Positions 16,992-26,868 are shown, numbered from the stretch's first letter. The stretch: DNA of 64,000 nucleotides from Flavobacteriaceae bacterium (GCA_026710085.1 JAPORT010000095.1:1-64000), one strand, 5' to 3'. Notes: generated by a model from the letters alone, not told the origin. Program-made: numbers and translations.

Positions 16992-19628
16992 ATGAGTTTT
17001 GTCAAGGCATTCGTGCTTTTCACCTTTGTTTCATGGGCTCCTAGTTCGTTTTCTCAATGGAATCTCTCGGGAGTTGTCACCAATGAAGAAGGAGAACCCT
17101 TGTCATTTTGTCAAGTGACTCTGAAAAAATCGCTAGATAGTGCAGAAATCATCGACTACACCTTTACCGATGTCCATGGAACGTATGAATTGATGACTGA
17201 GTTTAGCGGGGACCTCTATCTCCAGTTTTCAAAGCTTTATTTTCATACGGCTACAAAAGTCTTGTCTCGTGACACATCAGATCAAACGATGGAATTCCAT
17301 GTTTCGTTAAAACCAAACCCCCAGAAATTAGAAGATGTCACGTTAGAAAGCACCAAACCGGTGATTGTCAAAAAAGATACGGTGGTTTATCGAGCAGAAC
17401 ATTTTCGGCGAGGTGATGAACAAGTTTTAGAAGATTTGCTGGAGAATCTTCCAGGCGTTGAAGTCACTTCAGACGGAACGGTCAAAGTCGAAGGAAAAGA
17501 AGTCGAGAAAATCATGATTGAAGGCTCGGATTTAGTGGGTGATGACTACAAGCTCTTGAGTCAAAACATGCCCGATTATCCGGTTGAAGAAGTCGAGCTG
17601 TATCGCAATTATCAAGAAAATCATCTGTTACGAGGATTGAATGATTCGGGAGATGTTGCACTGAACGTTTTATTGGATGACCAATACCAAAGTGTTTGGT
17701 TTGGGAATGCCAAACCCCAAACAGACTTTGATATCGATTCCAAATACCAGTTTGTAGGCAATGTGATGGGAATCTTTCAACAAACGCAATCGTTCATCAC
17801 CACGCAAATGAATAGCATTGGTCAAAGCTCGAGAGCAAGTTCGTGGACGCTTACCGATATCGATTCAGAACTCGAATTACTTCGTCCCATCATCCGCATG
17901 GGTTCTTTTCGTTCGAGGTTTGGGAATGCCAATTTCAACAATCAAGAATCCGTTTCCTTCAACAGTGTTTTCCATCCCATCGAAACCATGGAAGCGCGCG
18001 TCCAAATGTTGTTTCATTGGGACGAACAATCGTTTTTAAGAACAAGGAACCGGAATGTGGCCATCCATCCAATTGCTTTTGAAAATAAGGAGACCTATGA
18101 TCTTCAAAGAGATCGTCAAGGATGGACCATCCATTCACGAGTGAAATACGAACTATCGGAGGATCAACTGCTAGAATATCGAGGAAGCCATCATGATAGC
18201 AAACAGGTTAGTGATTTATCTTTTGATTTGAATGATCTTCATTCGTTGGAAGCCTTATCCACAAAACAACAGATGTTGACCCAAAATATAGATTATACGC
18301 TGAGAATATCCAATAGTCAAGTGCTCCAAACAAACGGATATTACGCCTACCAAAACCAACCGCAAGATTATTTCAGCAACCAAAATTTTTTTGAAGATTT
18401 ATTCGTCGATTCATCGATGAATCGCTTCGGTCAAAAGATGAATCATCGATTGGACTTTGCAACAGCAAAGATTCAATACATACAAAAAAGATCCAAGAAC
18501 AATCTTTGGCATCTCGGTCTTCAAACCCATTATCGAAAAGAATCATTAGAGAATCTCACAGATCGCTATCTCGATCTTGAAATAGAGGATGGCATCCATA
18601 GGAACCAATACACCATATGGGAATCTCAAGCGAGGCTCTCTCGTCAATGGGCTTGGAGTGATTTTAAAATCACCCCAGAGCTCCATTTTTCATCCGTGAA
18701 GACATCGTTGATCACCGCTCATGAAGACCTGAATGCCACGAATTACTTTTGGGAAGGTCATCTTGGATTTCAATGGGATTTTTCGGAAAGACACGATCTA
18801 TCCATGGGGTACCACTATGCCATCCATACCATCAGTCATCTTGCAGATATCACCCCCGATGTGTTATTACTCGACCGAAATTCACTTCAGAGAGGTCTTG
18901 GAAAGATTGATTTTTTAAATCAATCAAGTTTTAATGTGTTTTATAATATCAGCAAACCGACCCAAAGAATGTCCTTCCAAGCACGCGTTGTCTTCATGAA
19001 ACAACATGATTTTATCACGACCAACCAGACCATCACGCCAAATTATCAGATGAATGAACTAGTATTGGTTCAAAACCAATCCATGACGAACATTTCTTCC
19101 ACAACGGATTATTATCTTAAAAAAATATTTACCAATATCAAACTAAAACTAAGTTATAGCCACAATACCTATTCTTTTTTCATCGAGAATGAAAAGAATA
19201 GGCTTCAAAGCAACCATTATGGAATCGGTCTTGAAATCAGAACATCTGCTTTCGATGATTTGGATATGGTGGTGGGCACCAACTTTCGGACACCAGATGT
19301 TTCGGTCAATGGTGTGTCACGACCGACCGTCTATGCCACCAGTCAATTCTTGGATGTGATCTATACACCCCATCGAAACATCACATTAAAAACCGTCTTG
19401 GATCGAAGTGCTTATCATACAGAGGAAACGCAAGAAGATTTTTGGCTGATGAATTTCCATTATGATCATATTCTTGTCCGAAACAAATGGACGATTGGAT
19501 TGGAATTCATGAATCTTTTGAATCAAAAGACATTTCAATCCGTGATGGCGGATAATCTTGGAACCACGACTTCAGAGTACCGAATTCAACCTCGGATTGG
19601 TCTTTTTAAATTAGAATATCGGTTTTAA
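16992..19628 (+). CDS. TonB-receptor-like outer-membrane beta-barrel with CarboxypepD_reg-like domain
   Basis: An 878-residue exported protein: signal peptide (to about SSFSQ, residue 22), an Ig-like carboxypeptidase regulatory domain (about 23-110, LSGVVTNEEGEPLSFCQVTL), a plug-like region (about 120-235, LEDLLENLPGVEV, VEGKEVEKIMIEG), then a beta-rich barrel ending in the aromatic LFKLEYRF expected for insertion by the Bam machinery. This short-plug type is seen next to GLPGLI genes in Bacteroidota. It is divergent from the minus-strand GLPGLI operon, 98 bp apart. A transport or secretion role with the GLPGLI proteins as soluble partners is inferred; no substrate can be read. An IS30 relic lies just downstream. 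Confidence 0.8.
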   Translation: MSFVKAFVLFTFVSWAPSSFSQWNLSGVVTNEEGEPLSFCQVTLKKSLDSAEIIDYTFTDVHGTYELMTEFSGDLYLQFSKLYFHTATKVLSRDTSDQTMEFHVSLKPNPQKLEDVTLESTKPVIVKKDTVVYRAEHFRRGDEQVLEDLLENLPGVEVTSDGTVKVEGKEVEKIMIEGSDLVGDDYKLLSQNMPDYPVEEVELYRNYQENHLLRGLNDSGDVALNVLLDDQYQSVWFGNAKPQTDFDIDSKYQFVGNVMGIFQQTQSFITTQMNSIGQSSRASSWTLTDIDSELELLRPIIRMGSFRSRFGNANFNNQESVSFNSVFHPIETMEARVQMLFHWDEQSFLRTRNRNVAIHPIAFENKETYDLQRDRQGWTIHSRVKYELSEDQLLEYRGSHHDSKQVSDLSFDLNDLHSLEALSTKQQMLTQNIDYTLRISNSQVLQTNGYYAYQNQPQDYFSNQNFFEDLFVDSSMNRFGQKMNHRLDFATAKIQYIQKRSKNNLWHLGLQTHYRKESLENLTDRYLDLEIEDGIHRNQYTIWESQARLSRQWAWSDFKITPELHFSSVKTSLITAHEDLNATNYFWEGHLGFQWDFSERHDLSMGYHYAIHTISHLADITPDVLLLDRNSLQRGLGKIDFLNQSSFNVFYNISKPTQRMSFQARVVFMKQHDFITTNQTITPNYQMNELVLVQNQSMTNISSTTDYYLKKIFTNIKLKLSYSHNTYSFFIENEKNRLQSNHYGIGLEIRTSAFDDLDMVVGTNFRTPDVSVNGVSRPTVYATSQFLDVIYTPHRNITLKTVLDRSAYHTEETQEDFWLMNFHYDHILVRNKWTIGLEFMNLLNQKTFQSVMADNLGTTTSEYRIQPRIGLFKLEYRF

Positions 19629-19683
19629 CAGTTCAAAGACTTCATATCGCTTGAAATGATTAAAAAAACTCAAAATTAGAAAG

Positions 19684-20097
19684 GTGAAATACAACCGATT
19701 TACTTATGGACAAAGGCAACTCATAGAAATATATCTAGCTCGAAATTATTCATTAGTTCAAATTGCCCAAGCAATCAATCGAAATCAATCTAGTGTCTAC
19801 AGAGAAATCAAAAGAAATTCATCACCAAAAGAAAAATACAATGCTATCAAAGCCAATCAACGAGCTTTAGAACTTAAAAATAAAAGAAAACCCAAAAAAT
19901 TGACTCTCGAAATGAAATCGCACATCCACGATAAAGTGATACAATGTCGTTGGTCTCCCCAAAAAATTCGACAAGAAGCAAGAAAATCGGGAATCGATAT
20001 GGTGTCGATTCATCGCATCTATCATTACATTAAAGAAGATAAAGAATATGGGGGGAGCCTTCATAAGCACTTAAAAATAGGATTGCGTCGTGATTGA
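19684..20097 (+). pseudogene. IS30-family transposase remnant (N-terminal part only)
   Basis: From a GTG at 19684 the 137-residue frame has the IS30 N-terminal HTH (FTYGQRQLIEIYLARNYSLVQIAQAINRNQSSVYREIKRN, described here as two HTH helices at about 7-45), then WSPQKIRQEA and a YHYIKEDKEYGGSLHKHL block. It stops at LRRD where the DDE catalytic domain should begin. A full IS30 transposase has more than 300 residues. No terminal inverted repeats or catalytic remainder were found before rplU. It is a dead relic adjacent to the GLPGLI region. Confidence 0.8.
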
Positions 20098-20128
20098 ATA
20101 AGTGAAAATAGTATTAGTTCAATTTATT

Positions 20129-20136
20129 TACTTTTG
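20129..20136 (+). promoter_or_regulatory. Putative -7 box for rplU-rpmA
   Basis: TACTTTTG matches TAnnTTTG and lies 15 bp before the first ATG of rplU, giving a leader of about 10-16 nt. Confidence 0.5.
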
Positions 20137-20150
20137 CACACCTTGATTTC

Positions 20151-20528
20151 ATGGAAATGTATGCCATTGTCGATATTTTAGGGAAGCAATATAAAGTCCA
20201 AGAAAATCAGCGCATTTTCGTGGACAAGATGGATATAGAAAAAGGAAAATCCATTGATTTTGAAAACATCTATTTATTGGATGATACCAACAGAATTTCT
20301 GTTGGGACGCCAACAGTCAAAGATACCATCGTAACAGCAGAAGTTCTAGGACATCAAAAAGGTGATAAGGTCATTGTTTTTAAGAAAAAGAGAAGAAAAG
20401 GCTATGCAGTGAAAAATGGACATCGACAAAATTTCACTCATCTACTCATCAAAAAAATTAAAACAAAATCGAAAGCATCTCAAAAGGTCACAACTAAAAA
20501 ATCGCTTTCAAAAGCGACAACGAATTAA
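20151..20528 (+). CDS. rplU: 50S ribosomal protein L21
   Basis: Binds 23S rRNA in the large ribosomal subunit. The 125-residue product begins MYAIVDILGKQYKVQ after an extra Met-Glu; ATGs at 20151 and 20157 are both possible, and the second gives the standard L21 start. The family signature KKKRRKGYAVKNGHRQNFT is present. A Lys/Thr/Ser-rich tail of about 20 residues follows the usual end. Followed by rpmA after 23 bp, the usual L21-L27 operon. Confidence 0.96.
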   Translation: MEMYAIVDILGKQYKVQENQRIFVDKMDIEKGKSIDFENIYLLDDTNRISVGTPTVKDTIVTAEVLGHQKGDKVIVFKKKRRKGYAVKNGHRQNFTHLLIKKIKTKSKASQKVTTKKSLSKATTN

Positions 20529-20551
20529 TCTATTGATCTAAGTTTGTCAAA

Positions 20552-20806
20552 ATGGCACATAAAAAAGGAGTTGGAAGCTCAAAAAACGGAAGAGAATCAG
20601 AATCAAAACGTTTAGGAGTGAAGATTTTTGGCGGTCAAATCGCTAAACCAGGAAGTATCATAGTTCGTCAACGCGGCACCAAACACCATCCAGGGATTAA
20701 TGTGTATTTAGGTAAAGACCATACACTCCATGCGTCAATTCATGGAATCGTACACTTCAAAAGAAAAAAAGATAACAGATCTTTTGTATCCGTATTGCCT
20801 CATTAA
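20552..20806 (+). CDS. rpmA: 50S ribosomal protein L27
   Basis: An 84-residue protein starting [16 protein letters not shown], the conserved flexible N-terminus that reaches the peptidyl-transferase centre. [10 protein letters not shown] and [10 protein letters not shown] are family signatures. No N-terminal cleavage extension of the Firmicutes type is present. Co-transcribed with rplU. Confidence 0.97.
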   Translation: MAHKKGVGSSKNGRESESKRLGVKIFGGQIAKPGSIIVRQRGTKHHPGINVYLGKDHTLHASIHGIVHFKRKKDNRSFVSVLPH

Positions 20807-20889
20807 GGCAAAACTACTTCGCCAAAAGCAAAAAAATCATCTTTTTGACTCGACTATAATTTGGGATGATGCAATCCTAGGTTATGGTG

Positions 20890-21276
20890 CTAGAACTTTC
20901 TTTTGAATGTTAAGGAATACTTCCCTCCACCGGCTAGTGCGATAGCCAAAAATCCGGTAAAGAATAGTAAAGCTTTTTCCCATCGATCAAACGCATCCCC
21001 ATTTGCCATATGAACGGCAATCATGGCTCCCAACATAACCAAAGTTGTTAAAGCTGCTGCCCATCTTGTTTGGTATCCTACAATGATTAAAATAGGTGCA
21101 ATAAATTCACCAATAGCTGTAATCACAAGAGTTAATTCAGCACCTATTCCGATAGGGTCTGCAAAAGCAAAATCACCTTGAAAAACTTTGGAAATTTTCC
21201 CCCAGCCATGAGTCAACATAGCTACAGAAAAAACGACACGTAGAATCAAAAGAGCTAAATCAGTATTTTTTCTCAT
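20890..21276 (-). CDS. DoxX family membrane protein
   Basis: A 128-residue protein with four hydrophobic segments. The start (LALLILRVVFSVAMLTHGWGK) and the GAELTLVITAIGEFIAPILI segment match DoxX/SURF4-like inner membrane proteins. Their function is poorly defined; some take part in redox or sulfur metabolism. It is a single-gene unit convergent with rpmA, with 83 bp between the stops. Confidence 0.85.
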   Translation of the reverse strand: MRKNTDLALLILRVVFSVAMLTHGWGKISKVFQGDFAFADPIGIGAELTLVITAIGEFIAPILIIVGYQTRWAAALTTLVMLGAMIAVHMANGDAFDRWEKALLFFTGFLAIALAGGGKYSLTFKRKF

Positions 21277-21561
21277 AAAAATAATTTGATACTAATTTAA
21301 AAAAAGTTTGCCAAACCAATTAACGGAAGAATCAAATAAAGAGTAACGGCAAAAGAAGATATCAAAGGAGATCCATGTCTGTCAAGTCAATCAAGCAGAG
21401 ACTCTGTTATGGGATGGAACTTGAGAAGAACTAACCTCAGATGGATGTCCATGAAATGATTGTAAAAGAAAGGCAAGAGTTAAAAATGAATAGGTCCTTT
21501 TCTTCGAAAAGATGAAATCAACATCGAACCATGTTGCAATAGCCGATGGAATAGAACATCG

Positions 21562-22551
21562 TTAATGGTTGATATAATGCAAGATTGTTTTCATGAGTCC
21601 ATCTTCTAAAGTTGTGGTGGGGTTCCATTTTATTTCTTTTTGAGTTTTAGATAAATCCAAGGCATATCGAAAATCATGCCCCAGTCGATCAGGGACAAAA
21701 GTGATGAGTTTTTGAAACTCTCTTTTCTCTCGGTTGAGTATGGATTCCATCAATGTGGTGATTTTATTAGCCAAAGAAATATTATTGATTGGGTTATTCC
21801 CACCAATATGATACGTTTCTCCAATAGTTCCATAATGATAAATGCAATCAATGGCCTGTACATGATCCGTAACATAGAGCCAGTCTCTAATATTTTTCCC
21901 CTGTCCGTAGATTTTGATGGGTTGATGATTTAAAGCATTGGTCACTATTTGGGGAATAAACTTATCTCTGGATTGGTAAGGTCCAAAGTTATTTGTACAA
22001 TGAGACAAGACAATAGGCAGTCCATAGGTATGATAAAAGGCTCGGACAAAATGATCTGAAGCTGCTTTGGAAGCAGCATAAGGTGATCGAGGAAGATATC
22101 GATCGGATTCTTTAAAACATCCTGAAAGTCCTAGATGGCCATAAACCTCATCGGTTGAAATATGGTAAAATCGATTGAATGAAGATTTAGTTTGACAATA
22201 TTGTTTTGTCAATTCAAGAAGATTGACCGTTCCAATAATATTGGAATCAGCAAATAACCTTGGGTTGACGATTGATTTATCAACATGTGTTTCTGCAGCA
22301 AGATGAATCACCCCTTCAAACTCATAATTTTTGAATAGATTTTCTAACTGCTCTTTATTGCAGATATCATATTGATAAAAAGAATAGTTGCTTCTGTTGG
22401 TTAATACAGCTAATCCTTTGATATTGCTGGCATCAGTTAACAAATCGACATTCACAAAATGATAATGAGGATATTGATCTACCCAAGCTCTGAGGAGATG
22501 ATTTCCTATAAACCCGGCTCCACCGGTAATTAAAATGGGACTTTCAGACAT
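21562..22551 (-). CDS. rfbB: dTDP-glucose 4,6-dehydratase
   Basis: Second step of dTDP-L-rhamnose synthesis: NAD-dependent dehydration of dTDP-glucose to the 4-keto-6-deoxy sugar. An extended SDR with GGAGFIGNHL for NAD, STDEVYG, and the catalytic YAASK (in SPYAASKAASDH). ATG 22551 (MSESPILITGGAG) is chosen over 22578 because it leaves an eight-base overlap with rfbD and a standard N-terminus. Last gene of rfbA-rfbC-rfbD-rfbB. Confidence 0.95.
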   Translation of the reverse strand: MSESPILITGGAGFIGNHLLRAWVDQYPHYHFVNVDLLTDASNIKGLAVLTNRSNYSFYQYDICNKEQLENLFKNYEFEGVIHLAAETHVDKSIVNPRLFADSNIIGTVNLLELTKQYCQTKSSFNRFYHISTDEVYGHLGLSGCFKESDRYLPRSPYAASKAASDHFVRAFYHTYGLPIVLSHCTNNFGPYQSRDKFIPQIVTNALNHQPIKIYGQGKNIRDWLYVTDHVQAIDCIYHYGTIGETYHIGGNNPINNISLANKITTLMESILNREKREFQKLITFVPDRLGHDFRYALDLSKTQKEIKWNPTTTLEDGLMKTILHYINH

Positions 22552-23428
22552 CGTATTGAATATTGGAAACACACTCAACTAAAGCATCTTTCCAATGTCG
22601 AGGACTTAGATTGAATTCTTTTTTGATTCTTGTGGTATCCAAAACACTGTAATCTGGTCGTTTTACTTTTGAGTTTTCTTGATGCCCTGCCAATAACGAA
22701 ACAGGTGTTTTCGAAGGTAACTGTTTGATGATTTCTTTGGCAAAATCATACCAAGTTACCGAACCCGTATTAACAAAATGGTAAATCTGGTGGTTTAGAG
22801 TTGGAATCTGATGGATCATCGATAAAATAAATCGGGCTAAATCAGGACCGTAGGTCGGATTTCCAAATTGATTGGCCACGACATTTAGTGACTTATTCTG
22901 TCGTATTTGAGTTCGGATGCTTTTTAAAAAATTAACGCCAAAAGAACTAAATATCCAAGAACTACGAATGATAGCGGCTTTCATTTTTGATTGTAATATG
23001 AGTTGCTCTCCCAAGTTTTTTGATCTTCCATATTGATTGATGGGGCTTGTTATATCACTTTCAGTATACGGGCTCTTTTTTTGACCATTAAACACATAAT
23101 CGGTGGAAAGATGAATGAGAAAAAGTTGATGTGTATGGCACAAATCTAATAGATTTTTTACCCCATCAACATTGATTTGATGGGCTAATTCAGGATTGGA
23201 TTCTGCCTTTTCAACATCGGTAAAAGCGGCACAATTGATGATGATATCCACATGATTGTGTTTGATAAAGGCATGTATTTGATTTCGGTCGGTGATATCA
23301 AAGATACTTTTGTCTAAAAAATAAAACTGCTTTTTTTGGTTAAGGGGCAGGACGGATTCAAGACAACATCCAAGTTGGCCGGTGCCACCAGTGACCAAAT
23401 AATTGAACTCAAATGGCTTTTGGGTCAT
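22544..23428 (-). CDS. rfbD: dTDP-4-dehydrorhamnose reductase
   Basis: NADPH-dependent last step to dTDP-L-rhamnose. Contains VTGGTGQLG near the N-terminus, INCAAFTDVEKAE, STDYVFNG and the YGRSKNLGE catalytic region. The frame extends to 23494, but ATG 23428 (MTQKPFEFNYLV) removes most of the overlap with rfbC and fits the family length (about 295 residues). Confidence 0.94.
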   Translation of the reverse strand: MTQKPFEFNYLVTGGTGQLGCCLESVLPLNQKKQFYFLDKSIFDITDRNQIHAFIKHNHVDIIINCAAFTDVEKAESNPELAHQINVDGVKNLLDLCHTHQLFLIHLSTDYVFNGQKKSPYTESDITSPINQYGRSKNLGEQLILQSKMKAAIIRSSWIFSSFGVNFLKSIRTQIRQNKSLNVVANQFGNPTYGPDLARFILSMIHQIPTLNHQIYHFVNTGSVTWYDFAKEIIKQLPSKTPVSLLAGHQENSKVKRPDYSVLDTTRIKKEFNLSPRHWKDALVECVSNIQYDV

Positions 23429-23981
23429 CAAAAGAAGGTGCCTTGGAAAAATCAATGTTGCTTCTGTCTCTTTGGGAAACAATAATGGAATCAATCGACA
23501 TGGGCCATCGAATATTTAGTTGCGAATCATCCCAAGCAATAGACTGTTCGGAGGAAGGATGGTAGTACTGATCCATTTTATAGAAAACAAGTGATTGATC
23601 ACTCAATGTAAGAAAACCGTGAGCAAATCCACGAGGAATGAATAAAATAGAATCATGATCATCACTTAAAAAAAATCCAAAAACCTGACCAAAATTTTCA
23701 GACCATTTCCGCATGTCGACAACCACATCATAAATCGATCCATGGACCACTGAAATTAATTTGGATTGTGCATGGGGTGGGATTTGGTAATGTAATCCAC
23801 GCAACACCCCCTTTTTTGAGTGAACTTCATTTTCTTGACAAAAATCTGATACAGAATAGCCAAGTTTTTTTTCTAAAAGATCTTTTCGGAAGTGTTCTGA
23901 GAGAGACCCTCGAAAATCTTGGTGACTTTCCGGATGAATCAATACGAGATCGGTGTTATCAATGATTTGAATTTCCATCAT
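23409..23981 (-). CDS. rfbC: dTDP-4-dehydrorhamnose 3,5-epimerase
   Basis: Cupin-fold epimerase of 190 residues, normal size. Typical features are DFRGSLSEHF, the QENEVHSKKGVLRGLHYQ segment with the active-site His, VVDMRKWSENFGQ, and IPRGFAHGFLTLSD. Its stop lies within the rfbD start region, and its start is six bases after the rfbA stop, so the four genes are one tightly packed operon. Confidence 0.95.
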   Translation of the reverse strand: MMEIQIIDNTDLVLIHPESHQDFRGSLSEHFRKDLLEKKLGYSVSDFCQENEVHSKKGVLRGLHYQIPPHAQSKLISVVHGSIYDVVVDMRKWSENFGQVFGFFLSDDHDSILFIPRGFAHGFLTLSDQSLVFYKMDQYYHPSSEQSIAWDDSQLNIRWPMSIDSIIVSQRDRSNIDFSKAPSFDDPKAI

Positions 23982-23987
23982 AGGAGT

Positions 23988-24860
23988 TTATAAATATTTA
24001 TTGATCAGATATTGACCATAAGCCGTCCGATTCATTTGACGAGCAACCGTTAAAACATCTGTTTTGGTGATCCATCCTTTTTCAAAAGCTATTTCTTCCA
24101 AGCATGCTACTTTACTTCCTTTTCTTTTTTCAATGGTATGGATGAACTGAGAAGCCTCTAGTAAGGATTCAGGACTCCCTGTATCCAACCAAGTAAAACT
24201 GTTTCCTAATGGAACAACTTCAAGAGCCTTTTGGTAAAGATATTGTTGATTGATCGTGGTTATCTCTAGTTCTCCACGTTTGGAGAATGAAATTTTTGAA
24301 GCTATTTGAATGACTGAATTGGGATAAAAATAGAGTCCTGCAACAGCAACATTACTAGGGGGGTGTTTAGGTTTTTCTTCAATGGAAATAGCGGTATTGT
24401 GTTCATTAAATCCCACCACACCATATTGCTGGGGATTATTTACAGAAACTCCAAAAACAGTTGCGATTTGCTTGTTTGACGCATTGTTTTTTGCTTTCAT
24501 TAATTGAGGTTCTAAATGGGGGCCGTAAAACACATTATCCCCGAGTACCATACAAACGGAGCTGGTCCCTAGAAATTTTTTTCCAACAAGAAAACCTTGA
24601 GCAATTCCTTGAGGTTTCTTTTGAATCGCGTAGTCAATCGATAATCCCCATTGAGATCCATCATCTAATAAACGCTTGTATAAAACGATATCTTCACGAG
24701 TGCTGATAATCAAAACATCACGAATATCGGCAAGCATGAGTATCGATAAAGGATAATAGACCATAGGTTTATCATAAATAGGCAAAAGTTGTTTCGAAAC
24801 ACCACCAGTGATGGGTAGTAAACGAGTTCCTTTACCTCCTGCCATTAAAATTCCTTTCAT
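23988..24860 (-). CDS. rfbA: Glucose-1-phosphate thymidylyltransferase
   Basis: Makes dTDP-glucose from dTTP and glucose-1-phosphate and starts the rhamnose pathway. It shows the nucleotide-binding GGKGTRLLPIT, the KQLLPIYDKPMVYYPLS stretch, LGDNVFYG and WLDTGSPESL. The ATG at 24860 gives MKGILMAGGKG, the standard start; 24872 is an alternative. The pathway supplies rhamnose for O-antigen or other surface glycans. Located 57 bp after the pyk stop, on the same strand. Confidence 0.95.
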   Translation of the reverse strand: MKGILMAGGKGTRLLPITGGVSKQLLPIYDKPMVYYPLSILMLADIRDVLIISTREDIVLYKRLLDDGSQWGLSIDYAIQKKPQGIAQGFLVGKKFLGTSSVCMVLGDNVFYGPHLEPQLMKAKNNASNKQIATVFGVSVNNPQQYGVVGFNEHNTAISIEEKPKHPPSNVAVAGLYFYPNSVIQIASKISFSKRGELEITTINQQYLYQKALEVVPLGNSFTWLDTGSPESLLEASQFIHTIEKRKGSKVACLEEIAFEKGWITKTDVLTVARQMNRTAYGQYLINKYL

Positions 24861-24917
24861 AGCTGATTTCAATATATGGTTCTATGAAAAAATTAAAAGT
24901 GAAATGGATTTGGCAGA

Positions 24918-26348
24918 TCAAATTGTTGTGATTCGCATGGTGTTGACCATCCCTTTTTCTGAGATTGGAATATAAGTCAAATTAACAAGGAAATCTCCTT
25001 TTTCGACGTAGCCTTTTTCCAATGCAATTTGATTGACCTCTTCCACGATCAAATCAGTTTTTGTCCCTTCTTCATAATAAAAGGTTTTAACCCCCCAAAG
25101 TAAATTCAATTGAGAGAGTAAGCTTTTATTCGAAGTAAAAACCAACACATAAGCCGATGGTCGACAAGCCGAAATCTGATAAGCAGTATAACCACTATTC
25201 GTTAACGTACAAATGGCTTTCGCATTGATCGCATTAGCAATTTTAGCAGCATGGAAACATATGGAATCTGTGATATAGCGGGTGGTTTGAATGTTTTTGG
25301 GCTGTTCTAAATGAATTTTGATTAAATCTGCATTTTCAACAGTTTTTAAAATAGAGGTCATCATGCTGATGACTTTAGCAGGGTGTTTTCCAACAGAAGT
25401 TTCTCCAGAAGTCATCACCGCATCAGCACCATCAAAAACAGAATTAGCCACATCATTGACTTCGGCCCGACTTGGAGTGAGGCTATCAATCATATTTTCC
25501 AGCATTTGAGTGGCTATAATCACTGGGATACGAGCTTTTTTAGACAATAAAACCAATTTTTTTTGAACTAAAGGCACTTGAGCTGCTGGTATTTCGACTC
25601 CTAAATCACCTCGGGCAACCATGATTCCATTGGATAGTTCAATGATTTTATCGAGATTATCGATGGCTTGTGGTTTTTCAATTTTAGAAATAATGGGAAA
25701 GGTTTTCTCACTAAAATCGGACATCAATTTTTTTAAGGCCAATAAATCTTCAGCTCCACGGACAAAGGAAAGAGCAATCCAGTCCACATCTTGAGTGAAA
25801 ATGAATTTAGCATCTTCAATATCCTTTGAAGTTAAAGCACCGATGGTCATTCTAGTATTGGGAAGATTGACTCCCTTTTTCGATTCAAAATCACCTCCTT
25901 GAACGGTTTTGGTGATGATTTTTGATTTTTTATCGGTTTGTATGACCTTAAAAATGAGTTTTCCATCATTAATCAAAATGGAATCACCGATGGCGACATC
26001 TTTAGCTAAATGAGGGTAGTTGAGATAGGCTTTTTTTACATTTCCTACAAAGGGCTTATCAGAATAAAAGGTCACACTGTCTCCAACAGAAACGACCGAA
26101 TTGGGTTCGATATCACCAATCCGGAGTTTAGGTCCTTGCAAATCAGCTAAAATGGCTGAATGACATTCATGTTTTTGATCTAATTCACGTATCATTTTGA
26201 TTTGCATGTTGGCAACACTGTAAGTGACGTGTGAAAAATTAATTCGAAAGACATTCGTTCCAGCCAAAATCATTTCTTCTAGCGTATGGATGTCTCTAGT
26301 TGAAGGCCCCAAGGTGGCTACTATTTTGGTTTTTTTTAAAAAACTCAT
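24918..26348 (-). CDS. pyk: Pyruvate kinase
   Basis: Converts phosphoenolpyruvate and ADP to pyruvate and ATP. 476 residues, normal length, with TKIVATLGPSTRD at the start, NFSH, LADLQGPKLRIG, the catalytic-loop ISKIEKPQAIDN, MVARGDLGVEIP and ATQMLENMIDSLTPSRAE. A C-terminal regulatory domain is present. Starts on the last base of the IPExxxVDY stop, so it is coupled to that gene as in many Bacteroidota. Confidence 0.97.
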   Translation of the reverse strand: MSFLKKTKIVATLGPSTRDIHTLEEMILAGTNVFRINFSHVTYSVANMQIKMIRELDQKHECHSAILADLQGPKLRIGDIEPNSVVSVGDSVTFYSDKPFVGNVKKAYLNYPHLAKDVAIGDSILINDGKLIFKVIQTDKKSKIITKTVQGGDFESKKGVNLPNTRMTIGALTSKDIEDAKFIFTQDVDWIALSFVRGAEDLLALKKLMSDFSEKTFPIISKIEKPQAIDNLDKIIELSNGIMVARGDLGVEIPAAQVPLVQKKLVLLSKKARIPVIIATQMLENMIDSLTPSRAEVNDVANSVFDGADAVMTSGETSVGKHPAKVISMMTSILKTVENADLIKIHLEQPKNIQTTRYITDSICFHAAKIANAINAKAICTLTNSGYTAYQISACRPSAYVLVFTSNKSLLSQLNLLWGVKTFYYEEGTKTDLIVEEVNQIALEKGYVEKGDFLVNLTYIPISEKGMVNTMRITTI

Positions 26349-26842
26349 TAATCAAAAATTAAAATTTCTGGTGTTTTAACCTGCTCATGGGAAATGACTA
26401 GGTGTAAAGAAACGCCTCCTATTTCATGAATTTTTTCAACCAGTAGTTCCACACGATGATTGATATAAAGTTTCACAAAATAATCCATCTGGTTGAATTC
26501 AGTGAGTAAAAATACTTTTTTCATCCAAGGCGTTTCAAAGTCTTTCAATAAACCATATGATTTGGTACTATGGGTTTCAATTGATTCAAACCAGTTTGAA
26601 AAGATATATTCTGGTTTTGAATTTTCAAATTGCTGCCATTGGTAAAGTGGCCAACCACAGTCTGAATTTTCCAATAAGATATCCTGGTTGGTTCTTTTAA
26701 ATTTTGAATGGCTCAATAAATTAATATGATAAACCAATTCAAAAACTTCTAATTCCGATTGAATGCCAATCAGCCAAAAAGGTTCCGTAAAATCGACATC
26801 AAGTCGCAGAGGCTTTCTGTTTTTAGTTCTTTTTTTGGACAC
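26348..26842 (-). CDS. IPExxxVDY family protein
   Basis: A 164-residue cytosolic protein found in Bacteroidota between rnc and pyk. The name-giving C-terminal motif appears as LTEFNQMDYF, and the N-terminal LDVDFTEPFWLIGI is also typical. No function is known. Its stop overlaps the pyk start by one base. Identification rests on both motif and position. Confidence 0.8.
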   Translation of the reverse strand: MSKKRTKNRKPLRLDVDFTEPFWLIGIQSELEVFELVYHINLLSHSKFKRTNQDILLENSDCGWPLYQWQQFENSKPEYIFSNWFESIETHSTKSYGLLKDFETPWMKKVFLLTEFNQMDYFVKLYINHRVELLVEKIHEIGGVSLHLVISHEQVKTPEILIFD

Positions 26843-26868
26843 AAAATGAATTTAGGAGAGGATGGAAT

